In this document: in pieces, positions 54,415 to 64,000 of the stretch
Numbering within the stretch: position 1 is the stretch's first letter
Layout: each line of letters begins with the position of its first letter
Source of the DNA: Porphyra umbilicalis
Lineage: Eukaryota; Rhodophyta; Bangiophyceae; Bangiales; Bangiaceae
Assembly (NCBI GenBank): GCA_002049455.2
Contig: KV918842.1
Location: forward strand, 62,001 to 126,000
DNA length: 64,000 nucleotides
Direction: 5' to 3'
Program-made: the position numbers and the translations under genes
The notes under the pieces: model-generated
The model's input: the letters and a program-made list of their open reading frames with translations, nothing else
Databases searched by the model: none
What the model was told of the DNA's origin: nothing

Positions 54415-55367
54415 GGTGGCCGAGGAGGATGGTCACGTGGACGAGGGGGGAAACTGTCCTGCCATACCAGCCCGTCGCATCAGTGTAAAAAACACCACGG
54501 CATCCGTCCAGCACATGCCCCGGGCGGGGAAGGAGCGCAAGCGAGCGAGCAGGAATGCCGTCAGCAACACGCACACCCACCATTGCCAGCGCGCCGCACG
54601 CAGAACCAGACAGGCAGCAACAAAAGGCGCGCGGCACCAGACGGGCAGTGCGACCACCGCAACATCCGTCGATAGCGCCAGAATGGACAACGTGCTATGC
54701 GGGGGGGAAGGCAACGCCCAGGTGGTCGCTGCGCTCTGCACACCCGCCCACAAAGCTACGGGGCCAACCCGCTTGGAGCGCACAACAGAGGGAGAGAAAC
54801 CTACCGAGAAGGACGGCACGGACAAGGGTGACCGGGGTAGCGAGGCAGGGGAACGCCGATCACGCAAGGTTGGTGGCGGAACAGTATGGCTCGCCAAGAG
54901 ACACGGCACGGCGGCAGTGATGCCTTCTCCCACGCCAGACCCCTCCCACGGAACCCGCTCTCGACTCGTCTGGGAGGGCCGGCAACCCCATCCTTGGGTA
55001 TTACTTGTTGGCTCAAGTCGTGTCTCGAGATCGATTACGACACGTGTACAAACCACATCACGACCGGCTTTTTGATTTAGCGTGCGTGGTGTGAGCCAAT
55101 GGGGTGAACAGCCGGCTGTCAAAAGAGCTTGAAAGACGCCGCCGACGTCGACGGAGCGGCCCCAGTAGATCCGCAATCCCTTTTGGGCGTCGTCGGTGCT
55201 GAGAGCCAGCTACGGTCGGTCGTCGTCGGCCCTTCCCCCCCCCGCCGCGCGGCATGTAGGCCCGTTTGCACAGCGGCGCGCCCCCCTCCACCTCCCCCCC
55301 ATCCCCCTCTTTGTGTCGTGGTCGGTGCGCGCTCTCGCGCTCCGCCACCCCCCCCCCTCTCACCACC
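54415..55367. promoter_or_regulatory. Divergent upstream region, RETICULATA-related / UTP15
   Basis: 953 bp between divergent starts. The last 170 bp before UTP15 is C-rich, a common 5' leader look in this window. No certain element. Confidence 0.4.
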
Positions 55368-57413
55368 ATGTCGGCGCCCTTCCTCCCCATCGCCCCGCGC
55401 GGGCGCGTCCGCCTCGACGCCCTCCCCGGCGGCACGAGCGCGCGGCAGCGGGGCGCGTGGGTGGCCTACCGGCGGGTGGTTCCCAGCAGCCACGATGGCC
55501 CCGTGTCGCGCGTCGAGTTTTCGCCCGCGGAACCCCACGAGGCGGCCGTCACGGCGGGCACGGCGGTGGCGCTGCTCGACGCGGGCACGAGCGCGGTGCG
55601 GCGGCGGGTGTCGCGGTTCAAGGACATTGCGCGGGGGGGGTCGTACAAGCCAGACGGGCGGCTGTTGGTGGCGGGGGGGGACGATGGCCTCGTGCAGGTG
55701 TTTGACTTGGCCAGCCGCGCCATTCTGCGCTCCTTCAAGGGCCACAAGGGGTATGTTGGTTGCGCATTGCTCTCTGTGTCTTTCTGGCCTTGCCTGGCGG
55801 TCCTGCCATCGTGTGTGGAGCAGAATGATGAGCATTTGTATAGTTCACTCTGAGGACTACTAGCCCATGTTGAAACAACGAGAATCTATGTGTTATATAG
55901 TCTTTCGTCTCTGCCTGACCCCTCTTCCCACGATAGCACTCTCTGTGTTTTCTGCGACACTGCTTTGCTGGGACGGTGCACTGACATGTTCCGCGTTCTT
56001 CCTCGCTCGTGCTTCTGTTGATGTGCATCGTTCCTCGCCTCGCTTGCCTCGACGCACAATAGGGCTGTACACTCGACACGCTTTGCCTCGGACGGCCTGC
56101 GCATCCTCTCGGGCGGCGACGATGCGACCGTCAAGGTGTGGGACGTGCCAACGTCCCGCCTCCTCACCACCCTCACCGACGCCACCGACTATGTGCGGTG
56201 CCAGTCCCCCTCCCCCGCCTCCCCCCACGTGTGGGCGGTCGGCTCGTACGACGGCCACACGCGGATCTATGACCTCCGCACCCGCGCACGTATTTTCGAC
56301 CTCGCCCACGGCGCCCAAGTCGACGATGTGCACCTGCTGCCCGGCGGCGGCCTCGCCCTGTCGGTCGGCGGCGCCGACGCGCGGGTGTGGGACCTCCTCG
56401 GCGGCGGCGCGGTCGTCACGACGCTCGGCTCCCACGCCAAGGCCGTCACGTGCGCGACGGTGCGGGCCGACGGGCGGCTGTTTACGGGCGGCCTCGACGG
56501 TGCCGTCAAGGTGCACGACGTGGCCACGTGGGAGGTCGCCCACACCTACTTTTACGGTTCCCAAGTCTTGTCCGTGTCGGCGTCGGCCGACGGCGGGCGC
56601 ATCGCCGCGGGGCTCGTCGACGGCTCGTGCGTGGTGCGGCACAAGGATTCGGGGGCGGCGGCGGCGGCTGCCAAGGCGACGGCCAAGGCGGCCAAGGCTG
56701 GAGCGGCGGCGGCGGCGGCCGCCCGCCGGCCAGGCGTGCCACGCCCGTCGACGACTGGCATTGCCGGGATGGAGTCGGATTCCGACGACGAGTCGGACGA
56801 GGGTGGTGGCGGCGGCGTCCGCGCCGACTTGACGGCGCTCCCCAACTTTCTCACGCCGACCAAATCCCCCTTTACGCAAACGCCCTTTGCGGGCTGGGGG
56901 CGCGCCGCAGACCCCGCGGCCGCCCGCGCGCGCCCGCCCGGCCGCGGGAGGCGCCCCGCCAAGCGCAGCGGCGCGTCGGCGCTCCCCGACGAGGGCGCCA
57001 AGGTTGGCGGCGGCCGCGCGACGCCGCGCGTGCGGCTCGCCCCGCACGACGTGGCGCTCCGGCGGTACGACTGGCGGGGCGCCCTCGACTTGGCGCTGTC
57101 GACGGGCAAGGTGCCCATGGCGGTGGGGGTGCTCGAAGAGTTGAGCATCGTCGGCCGCCTCGGCACGGCGCTCGAGGGGCGGGATGAGCGGCAGCTGCGG
57201 CCGCTCCTCGGGCTCCTCTCCTCCCAGCTGCGGGTGCCTGATTATGCGGGGCTCATGGTCGAGGTGGCGGGCGTGTTGTTGGACAAGTATGAGGAGCGCC
57301 TCGGGTCTGGGCCGCTCCAATCGCTGCGCAAGGCCGTGGACCGGGAGGTACGCGTGCTCCGCGACGTGGAAGAGTGTCTCGGCATGTGTCAGCTCATGTT
57401 GGGGCAGCCATAA
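55368..57413 (+). CDS. UTP15, WD40 subunit of the U3 snoRNP (small-subunit processome)
   Basis: Exons 55368-55750 and 56063-57413; the 312-bp intron is GT-AG in phase 2 and falls in FKGHKG/AVHSTRF. The product is 577 aa. WD40 blades include DGPVSRVEFSP, LLVAGGDDGLVQVFD, ILSGGDDATVKVWDVP, WAVGSYDGHTRIYDL, LSVGGADARVWDLL and LFTGGLDGAVKVHDVATW. A Lys/Ala-rich and acidic linker (ESDSDDESDEGGGGG) precedes the UTP15 C-terminal helical domain: LRRYDWRGALDLALSTGK, VLEELSIVGRLGTALEGRDE, LLDKYEERL. It works in nucleolar 18S rRNA processing and rDNA transcription. The last 96 bp, including the stop, lie inside an 864-bp tandem duplication, but the gene itself is intact. Confidence 0.95.
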
Positions 57414-58180
57414 AGAATGGGTTGGAAGTCGTTTGCATGTTGGATTGCTGCATGACCTTGACCTCTGGTGCGCGTGCTGGCTAGCACACGGCGCCCAGTG
57501 CACCGTGGCCGGCCGTTGGCCCCGCATCATCGGCGGTGCCGTCCGTAGTCGAGTCGCGCGTGCGAGTAGCCGCCAACGACGCTCCTCATCCCAGTGTCCG
57601 TGCCGGCAGCACCTTCTCGGAAAGGTGCACGGCACAGGGGCTCGCAGCCGCGCGTGCGGCGCATGGTCCTTCCACTCCCCCAGGCTACAGCGTCCCGCTT
57701 CCCCTACACCCCCACTGCCGGGACCGTGGGCCCCCGCCGCCCCGCTGCCTACACTGGTCCCACTGTCGCGTCGCTGCCGCTAAGATTCCCGTTGCTGCCC
57801 CACGCAGCTCACGCCCCCCCCCCGGCGCCCCCACCTCCCGCATCGCGGTGTCGTACAGCGCCACCGCCGACGGGTCCCCCCCCCCTCGTCCATGAGCGTG
57901 ACACGCAGCGCCACGCCCGCCCCGCCGCCGTCCCCGCCCGCCCCGCCGTCGGCCACCACCCACGGGGGCACGTGGTACCAGCGCTGCGTCGGCGGTGGCG
58001 GGTCGGCCGTCTTCCCCCCGCCGTCACCGTCGCCGCCGTCGCGGTCGCGGTCGCCGCCGTCGCCGCTGCCGCCGCTGCCGTTGCCGTCCACGTCGACGAC
58101 GGCCGCCGCGAGGCCGACGCCCATCGGCGAGCCGTCGAGAAAGCCGTTGAGCCCCCGCCGCCCCCCACCGTCCAGTAGCG
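57318..58180. repeat. Tandem duplication, unit 1 (863 bp)
   Basis: Begins in the UTP15 last coding part (caatcgctgcgc) and runs through the intergenic region into a truncated copy of the beta-galactosidase 3' end. Unit 2 follows directly. By eye, the only differences I find between units are one extra C in each of two C-runs in unit 2. Confidence 0.9.
57780..58180 (-). pseudogene. Orphan beta-galactosidase C-terminal fragment (in unit 1)
   Basis: Duplicate of the last ~130 codons of the beta-galactosidase, up to a stop at 57780-57782, cut off from its gene by the tandem duplication. It has no start and no catalytic part. Confidence 0.85.
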
Positions 58181-58276
58181 CAATCGCTGCGCAAGGCCGT
58201 GGACCGGGAGGTACGCGTGCTCCGCGACGTGGAAGAGTGTCTCGGCATGTGTCAGCTCATGTTGGGGCAGCCATAA
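58181..58276 (+). pseudogene. Orphan UTP15 C-terminal fragment (in unit 2)
   Basis: Exact copy of the last 31 UTP15 codons and TAA stop (58274-58276), without upstream coding sequence. Confidence 0.88.
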
Positions 58277-59045
58277 AGAATGGGTTGGAAGTCGTTTGCA
58301 TGTTGGATTGCTGCATGACCTTGACCTCTGGTGCGCGTGCTGGCTAGCACACGGCGCCCAGTGCACCGTGGCCGGCCGTTGGCCCCGCATCATCGGCGGT
58401 GCCGTCCGTAGTCGAGTCGCGCGTGCGAGTAGCCGCCAACGACGCTCCTCATCCCAGTGTCCGTGCCGGCAGCACCTTCTCGGAAAGGTGCACGGCACAG
58501 GGGCTCGCAGCCGCGCGTGCGGCGCATGGTCCTTCCACTCCCCCAGGCTACAGCGTCCCGCTTCCCCTACACCCCCACTGCCGGGACCGTGGGCCCCCGC
58601 CGCCCCGCTGCCTACACTGGTCCCACTGTCGCGTCGCTGCCGCTAAGATTCCCGTTGCTGCCCCACGCAGCTCACGCCCCCCCCCCGGCGCCCCCACCTC
58701 CCGCATCGCGGTGTCGTACAGCGCCACCGCCGACGGGTCCCCCCCCCCCTCGTCCATGAGCGTGACACGCAGCGCCACGCCCGCCCCGCCGCCGTCCCCG
58801 CCCGCCCCGCCGTCGGCCACCACCCACGGGGGCACGTGGTACCAGCGCTGCGTCGGCGGTGGCGGGTCGGCCGTCTTCCCCCCGCCGTCACCGTCGCCGC
58901 CGTCGCGGTCGCGGTCGCCGCCGTCGCCGCTGCCGCCGCTGCCGTTGCCGTCCACGTCGACGACGGCCGCCGCGAGGCCGACGCCCATCGGCGAGCCGTC
59001 GAGAAAGCCGTTGAGCCCCCGCCGCCCCCCCACCGTCCAGTAGCG
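58181..59045. repeat. Tandem duplication, unit 2 (865 bp)
   Basis: Starts with an orphan copy of the UTP15 3' end and continues into the true 3' end of the beta-galactosidase. The end is set where unit 1 stops matching (tagcg, then different sequence). Confidence 0.9.
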
Positions 59046-61300
59046 CCCGAGGTGGTGCCCATTGACGTAGAGGGCGCCGCGGCTCAAGCCCCCGAGGTCG
59101 AGGAACCACCCGTCCGAGGCGCCCCCGGCGACCGTGACCGTCGCCGTGTGCCACGTGGGGAGGCGCGTGGGGGGGGGGACCCCGCCGCCGGGGGGGCGCC
59201 GGGGGGGATGGCGCCGGCAGAGACCCGACGGGCTGGCCGAGGAACCGCCGCCGGTGGGGCTCTGCGTCCCCGACGCACGCGACTTCCCCCTCGAGGAAGG
59301 GGATGGCCGTCCAGCCCGCCCCCCCCCCCCCCCCCCCCACCTCGGCGGCGCTCGCCGCCACGGGCGCCGCCCGTGCCGCCGCCGCCGCGTCCTCCGCCGA
59401 CGCCCACAGGCGGAGCGCCGGCGGCGACAGGACGCCCTTGCGCTCGTCGAGCATATTGGCCCCCCCCCCGAGCTGCCAGTCCCCCTTGACCATCCCCGTC
59501 GAGGCGGCCAAGAGGGCCACCTCCACCCCCCCCCGGCGGCCGGCGTCGCCGCCGCCGCCGCCGCGGCGACGGGCGCCCACGGAAACGAGACGGTGTGGGT
59601 CCACCCCGGCCACCCCGTCGGGTAGGCGTTCCACTTGTTGGGGAAGCGGTCCTCCCACAGCGGCACCCCCGGGGGGGGGGAAGACCCCACGTACGCCCCA
59701 TTGACGTAGGCGTGGACCACGTCGGCGGCGGTAACGGTGAGGGTGGCGACGAGGCGGTCGGCGGCGGCGGGACCGCCGCCGTCGACCGCGGGCGGCGGCG
59801 GCGGCACGTCGACCGACCGCACGTACCAGCAGTAGTCGGACGTGTCGCCCGTGAGGCTGACCAAGTCGACAACGCCGCCGCCGCCGCTGCTGCCGCAGTC
59901 GACGGCCGTGGCGGGGGGCCCGAGCAGCACCGCTCGGTCCGGCAGCGCCCCCAGCCGGGGCACCGCCTCGACGGCCGCGACCGACCACGCCCACTCGGCG
60001 GCCGGAACGGCGGGCCACCGCACCCGCCGCACGGGCCTGGGCACCCTCCCCCCCCCCACCCCCCCCCCTGCACGGCCGTGTCAAACAGCACCCGCCCCGC
60101 GGCAGCGTCGACGAGCACCACCGACCGCGGGGCGAGCGGCCGCAGGGCAACCCCCCCCACCGCGTCTGCCGACGGCGGCGCGGCGGCCGCGTCCCCGTCG
60201 TTGCACACAAACACCACATCCGCCGCGCCCGCCGTCCACCGGTAGGTCGACACGCCCGCCCCACTGCCCACCGGCGCCCCGTCGACGGCCGGGGTGGCGG
60301 CCGACCCCAAAAAAAGGGGCCCCACCCACGCGTGCGCCAACACCCGGTGGAGCGCCGCCAGGTGCGCCGCCTTGTCCCCCGCCCCCCCCGCCTCGTCGAG
60401 CGGCGCGTCATAGTCATACGTCGCCGACGCGAGGTACATGCCCGACCGCCCCCAGTTGCTGCCGCCGTGCGCCATGTAGTAGTTGACGCCCGCGCCGCCG
60501 GCAGCGACAAAGCGGGCGGTGCCGTAGGCGAGGTCCGCCGCCCGCCGCCCGACGCCCGCCGCCGCCCCATACACCCCATACCACCCAGTCCAGTGTTCGG
60601 TCCACAGCGGCGGTGACGACGGGTGCGCCGCCCGGTGGGCGCCCACGTGCTCGTGCCCGTAAAAGGCGTTGATGGTCGACAGGACGGGGACGTCGGGTCC
60701 GTCGGGCGCGCCGAGGCACATGAGCAGCGGCACGCCCACGTCCAACTCGACGCCCAGGCGGCCGACCCAGTCGAGGTACCGCGCGCCGCCGGGGCCATAG
60801 GCGTCGGCGACCATGTCGTACTCGTTTTCGAGTTGCACCGCCACCACTGGCCCGCCGTCGGCGGCCGAGAGGCAGCGGCAACGGAGCTCCCGCGCCACGT
60901 GGCGGCACCAGCTCCCCATGGCCGCCATAAACGGCTCATTGTCGGTGCGGAAGCGGAGGCCAGGGACGGCCCGAAGCCACGCGGGGAGGCCCCCAAAGTG
61001 CGCCTCGGCGCACACGTAGGGGCCGAGGCGGAGGATGACGGCGAGGCCGGCGGCGGCAGCGGCACGGATGAAACCCCACAAGTCCCGCCGGCCTTGCCAG
61101 TCATAGATGGGCTCGGGAGTGCGCTGGTGCTCCCCCCAAAAGACGTACGTCTCGACCGTGTTGAGGCCGGCGTCGCGGAGGGCGGCAAAGAGCGACGCCC
61201 ACCGCGACGGGTGCGTGCGGGGGTAGTGGATGGAGCCAGAGAGGAGAAACTGAGGGACACCGTCGTACCGAACACATCGAGCGTCATAGGTCACCTTCAT
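58643..61300 (-). CDS. Glycoside hydrolase family 35 beta-galactosidase, frame broken at C/G-runs
   Basis: Removes terminal beta-galactose. ATG at 61300 (MKVTYDARCVRYDGVPQFLL, SGSIHYPRTHPSRW) begins the GH35 barrel directly, without a signal peptide. Catalytic acid/base Glu is in VAVQLENEYDM; the nucleophile Glu is in PPLWTEHWTGWYG; other landmarks are LRLGPYVCAEAHFGGLPAWL and GVNYYMAHGGSNWG. C-terminal beta-sandwich parts follow (DTSDYCWYVRSVDVP, AYVNGAYVGSSPPPG, WFLDLGGLSRGALYVNGHHL, WYHVPPWVV). Frame changes are needed at C-runs 60048-60068, 59526-59534 and 59319-59338 and near the G-run 59169-59178. The stop is 58643 or 58548 depending on one C-run. Its 3' end is in tandem unit 2. It may act on intracellular galactosides; red algae store floridoside, but that link is a guess. 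Confidence 0.85.
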
Positions 61301-62876
61301 CGTGGCCCACGGGGCTGGCCGGTTGGGGGCTAGGGCGAGAGAGACCCTCGGGGGCGACCCGTCCGGGAAGCGCACCGACGACTCGCGGCGACACGCGCAA
61401 GGCGAGGTGGCGCAGGCAGTGTGGATCAACAACAGCTGTAAGTACTGATTCGGGGACCCCCGCTCAAGCGCACTCGAATCGCACCGTCTGGCAACTGCTG
61501 TACACTGCCAACAGTCCCCTCTGGCGGCGTGACCACTGCTGCGCGCCACCAGCCGAGCTCAGCGTACGTGCTGTACGTTCACGCCACGAGGAGTAGGGTC
61601 AACCCCAGTGAAGACGACTGGGGTATGGCGACAATGTGCCTTTTGGTCTTGCCGCAGGCACTTTCCCTGTGTCGTTTCTTGCTTGGCTGCAGTCCGGCCT
61701 CGGCCGCGCAGTGCGGGCATGCCCGTGCACTAGAAATCCCAGGATTCTCGCCTAGTAGCGAGCTGTAAGAACCCCCGTCTACACTGCAGAAAACGCCCTC
61801 TTTCTGTCTTCATCTGGTTTTTCGTAGCCTTCCGGATCCTGGACACAATGCAAACTCACCGCGCTTCACTCGGCACAACGTGAGGACTACACCCATACCG
61901 AGAAAGCGCCGTTTCCGGAACCGGAACGGCGCTTTGTACGCCTAAAACACGGTTTGTTATCGTACGCACATCTCGCACAGCATGCGACGCACCGCGCCTT
62001 GGGCTGTGACAAGCACATTCTCAGGATCCGCAGGCCCCAGCCTTACGACAAGCCGCGCCCAGTACAGGATGATCGGCAGCTTGCCGTACGATATTCAATG
62101 ATGACACGGGGGCCGCTGTACGGCCGGCCTCATGGGGCCCCATGAGTGGCAGCTGCACCGGCGGCAGCGATGCCCCGCGAGCCCCCCCGCAGAGAGACGG
62201 ATCGGGCCAACCTGGTTCTATAGGATAGAGTAAAAAGGTTGGGCGACGCAGACCTGTTGGGGTCGTCAGCATCCCAACTGCGGCAGGGGGGGCTGGCCGA
62301 TAGCTCCCCTCAGAGATGAGACCACCTGTCCACATCGAGTGCGTGGACCAATCATATCCACCCCTCAAGGTTGCCTTGGCGGCCGTCAAGGCTGCGATTA
62401 CCCGTCTTGCAGACGCTCCTGACAAATGTACAGTGGAGGTGCCAACGTTTGGTACGCAGGCCGGCTGGCTAGGCGCGGGCCGCCTGACTGCGTGCGCACG
62501 CTGTCAGGCACGCACGTGCGTGCCCATTGTCACTGTAGTGCCAGCGCTGGCGGCGACGCGCAGCGAGGGCACTCATGCCTTGCCAGCCGCGCACAACAGT
62601 CATCGCTGCTAGGTGGGCTGACGCGCTGCTGTGCGCTAAGCGCCAGCCGGTGGCGTGGCGTCCCTACCGCGCACACGTCCCGGCTCAACCGCGCGGCAGA
62701 GGCTCGGCGGTGGCGAGCAGTGGTCGCTGTGGAGGCGCCACAAGGACCTGGTTGTCATTGCCCTGTTGCTTGTGTAGCGCCCCGACCACCTTCTACAGAG
62801 CGGCGGTGCGGCGTACCTCTCTCCGTGCATACACCAGTCCCCAAGCGAAGAACGAGGAGGAAAACCCGTCCGCGCC
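61301..62876. other. Intergenic, divergent, no further gene recognised
   Basis: About 1.6 kb between the beta-galactosidase start (-) and the secreted-protein start (+). Contains a strong hairpin at 61902-61934, listed separately. Composition is ordinary. Confidence 0.5.
61902..61934. repeat. 33-bp near-perfect palindrome (hairpin)
   Basis: AAAGCGCCGTTTCCGG pairs with CCGGAACGGCGCTTT across almost no loop. It is isolated, with no clear target duplication or following U-run. Confidence 0.7.
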
Positions 62877-64000
62877 ATGACGGGCTGTGGCAGAGTTCCA
62901 CGCGGCTGCGCGTGCCGCAGCTGCCTTTGGGCACTGCCGGTGATGCGGCTGGCGCGAGCGGCGACCGCCGCGGCAGTAGTGGTAGCGGTATTGCTCGACG
63001 CCTCCTCGGTATCGGCCGTGTCACCTCTACCCTTCCCCGTGCCTGCAAACAACTCCCTCGGGGGTTTCCATCTGCTCGCCTCCCTACAGTGCGACACGAC
63101 GTTGCCTGGGTCGGTCGGCGGCAGGCGGGGCTTCCGTACCAAGGCGCACACCTTTCACGTGGATGCTCATGCGTGCTGGTCGCCCGTCTCGCGCCGGGAA
63201 GCGCGCTCGGGGTGGTCCAACTTGCGCCACGGTGCCGACGGCCCGACCGTTGAGTACAACTCCAGCGACTGGCAGTTGATGCGGGGCCCCGTGCAGTCGC
63301 TGCGCAACACCGACCCGACTGGCTCGTTTGTGCGGGATGTCTCGTACACGCCCCTTTTGGAACAGAGTGGCGGCGACGAGAGTGACGACGATGGCGGCGA
63401 CGGCGGAAGCGTCGGCGGCGACCAGCTATTCCAAGAAAACGATGCCGTGCGGCTCCTCACCCTCCAACGCAACTCCATCGCCGGCGCCGTCCACCGCTAC
63501 GTGGGCGTGTACGACGTGCTCGCACTGTCGCGCGTCACGGTCGGCTTTTGCCGCACGCCCACGTGCACCGACATGTCGGCCGTCGCTATCATTGGAACGT
63601 TCAAGTCGGACTTTTACAACCAGACGCACGTCCCGCTCGTCGTCCACACGGTCGACGGCGGCCGCGCGTTGCCTGTGACGATGCTGGACGAGGACCTGCT
63701 GTCGCTCGGCCGGGCGGTCGTTGCCGACCCGGCGTGGCTCGGCCAAGCCGCCGACTCGTGGGTGCTCCGCGTCGGCTTCACCCTCCGATCCTGGTCGCGC
63801 ATCGACGAAGTCGGCCGCCCGCATCAGCGGCGGGACGCGCTCGGCGCGCCGTGGACGGCGACCAACTCGTGGGACTTGTCGGCCGCCTCGGCGGCCGCAT
63901 CCGAGCCCAAAACCGCCAAGTGGCTGCAAGCCGTGGCGTACGTGTGGTGCCGCGCCCCCATGTCGTCGTTTGTCCGCAAGAACCGGGCGGCGCTGTGCGG
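62877..64000 (+). CDS. Secreted or membrane protein, N-terminal part, runs off the window
   Basis: Open from ATG 62877 to the end of the window (374 codons, no stop). An internal ATG at 62943 would give a cleaner signal peptide: MRLARAATAAAVVVAVLLDA followed by SSVSA and a likely cut. Visible later: three N-glycosylation sequons (ANNSL, YNSSD, YNQTH), a Cys pair FCRTPTC, an acidic linker GGDESDDDGGDGG, and regular hydrophobic/polar alternation (HRYVGVYDVLALSRVTVGF, VHTVDGGRALPVTML) typical of extracellular beta-rich domains. I do not recognise a family. Both the codon-by-codon coherence over 370 residues and the secretory start support a real gene. Confidence 0.8.
   Translation, partial: MTGCGRVPRGCACRSCLWALPVMRLARAATAAAVVVAVLLDASSVSAVSPLPFPVPANNSLGGFHLLASLQCDTTLPGSVGGRRGFRTKAHTFHVDAHACWSPVSRREARSGWSNLRHGADGPTVEYNSSDWQLMRGPVQSLRNTDPTGSFVRDVSYTPLLEQSGGDESDDDGGDGGSVGGDQLFQENDAVRLLTLQRNSIAGAVHRYVGVYDVLALSRVTVGFCRTPTCTDMSAVAIIGTFKSDFYNQTHVPLVVHTVDGGRALPVTMLDEDLLSLGRAVVADPAWLGQAADSWVLRVGFTLRSWSRIDEVGRPHQRRDALGAPWTATNSWDLSAASAAASEPKTAKWLQAVAYVWCRAPMSSFVRKNRAALC

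Noticed and set aside
52362-54675. Continuation of the SLX1 start frame as one 1677-codon protein
   Set aside because: After the G-run breaks that frame becomes Arg/Pro noise and then runs antisense through the RETICULATA-related gene. The sensible C-terminus is in another frame ending at 52361.
57780-58180. A separate small minus-strand gene
   Set aside because: It is an exact duplicate of the beta-galactosidase 3' end without start or upstream part.

Overview
The window looks like nuclear DNA from a GC-rich photosynthetic eukaryote, most probably a bangiophyte red alga (Porphyra/Pyropia type). That is inference from gene content and architecture, not a database match. Genes are plant-like or plastid-related: ascorbate peroxidase, plastid-type acetyl-CoA synthetase, PHT4-like anion transporter, RETICULATA-related protein, ureidoglycine aminohydrolase and a PSB33-like Rieske protein. 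They are mixed with fungal/animal-like forms, such as a delta-9 desaturase with a C-terminal cytochrome b5 and a C-x2-C-x17-C-x2-C GATA finger. Genes are dense, on both strands, intronless or with one GT-AG intron of 205-312 bp. No prokaryotic operons, CRISPR arrays, tRNA or rRNA genes were recognised.

Layout. 1-20 kb: ascorbate peroxidase (+), a small Lys/Asp-rich protein (-), two adjacent MITE-like elements, acetyl-CoA synthetase (-), a TMEM53/DUF829 hydrolase (-), a 2406-residue UPL3/TRIP12-type HECT ubiquitin ligase (-), a plastid-type single-span membrane protein (+) and a delta-9 desaturase (-). 21-30 kb: two nearly identical Rieske genes in inverted orientation flank a gene-poor stretch whose base composition changes abruptly near 25,150, from mixed sequence to extreme G+C carrying a GATA-finger gene. 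30-43 kb: ribosomal protein L3 (+), Derlin (-), a CXC/tesmin protein (+), a short RHD3/Sey1-like GTPase (-), methionine aminopeptidase (+) and a small inner-membrane-type protein (-). 44-64 kb: PHT4-like transporter (+), ureidoglycine aminohydrolase (+), SLX1-like nuclease (+), RETICULATA-related protein (-), UTP15 (+), GH35 beta-galactosidase (-), and the 5' part of a secreted or membrane protein running off the end (+).

Three themes stand out. First, six conserved genes lose their reading frame, mostly at long G or C homopolymers. An 864-bp tandem duplication over the convergent 3' ends of UTP15 and beta-galactosidase acts as an internal control: the only differences I found between its copies are two C-run lengths, which points to consensus errors rather than pseudogenes. 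Second, the inverted Rieske pair has homogenised coding sequence, diverged leaders and two conserved upstream blocks. Third, many genes sit head to head with 0.4-1.1 kb between starts, suggesting shared promoters. I did not find a clearly new multi-gene system. The best leads are the Rieske pair, the tandem duplication, the membrane-less RHD3-like GTPase, the SLX1-like protein with a very long low-complexity tail, and the adjacent TA-flanked MITEs.
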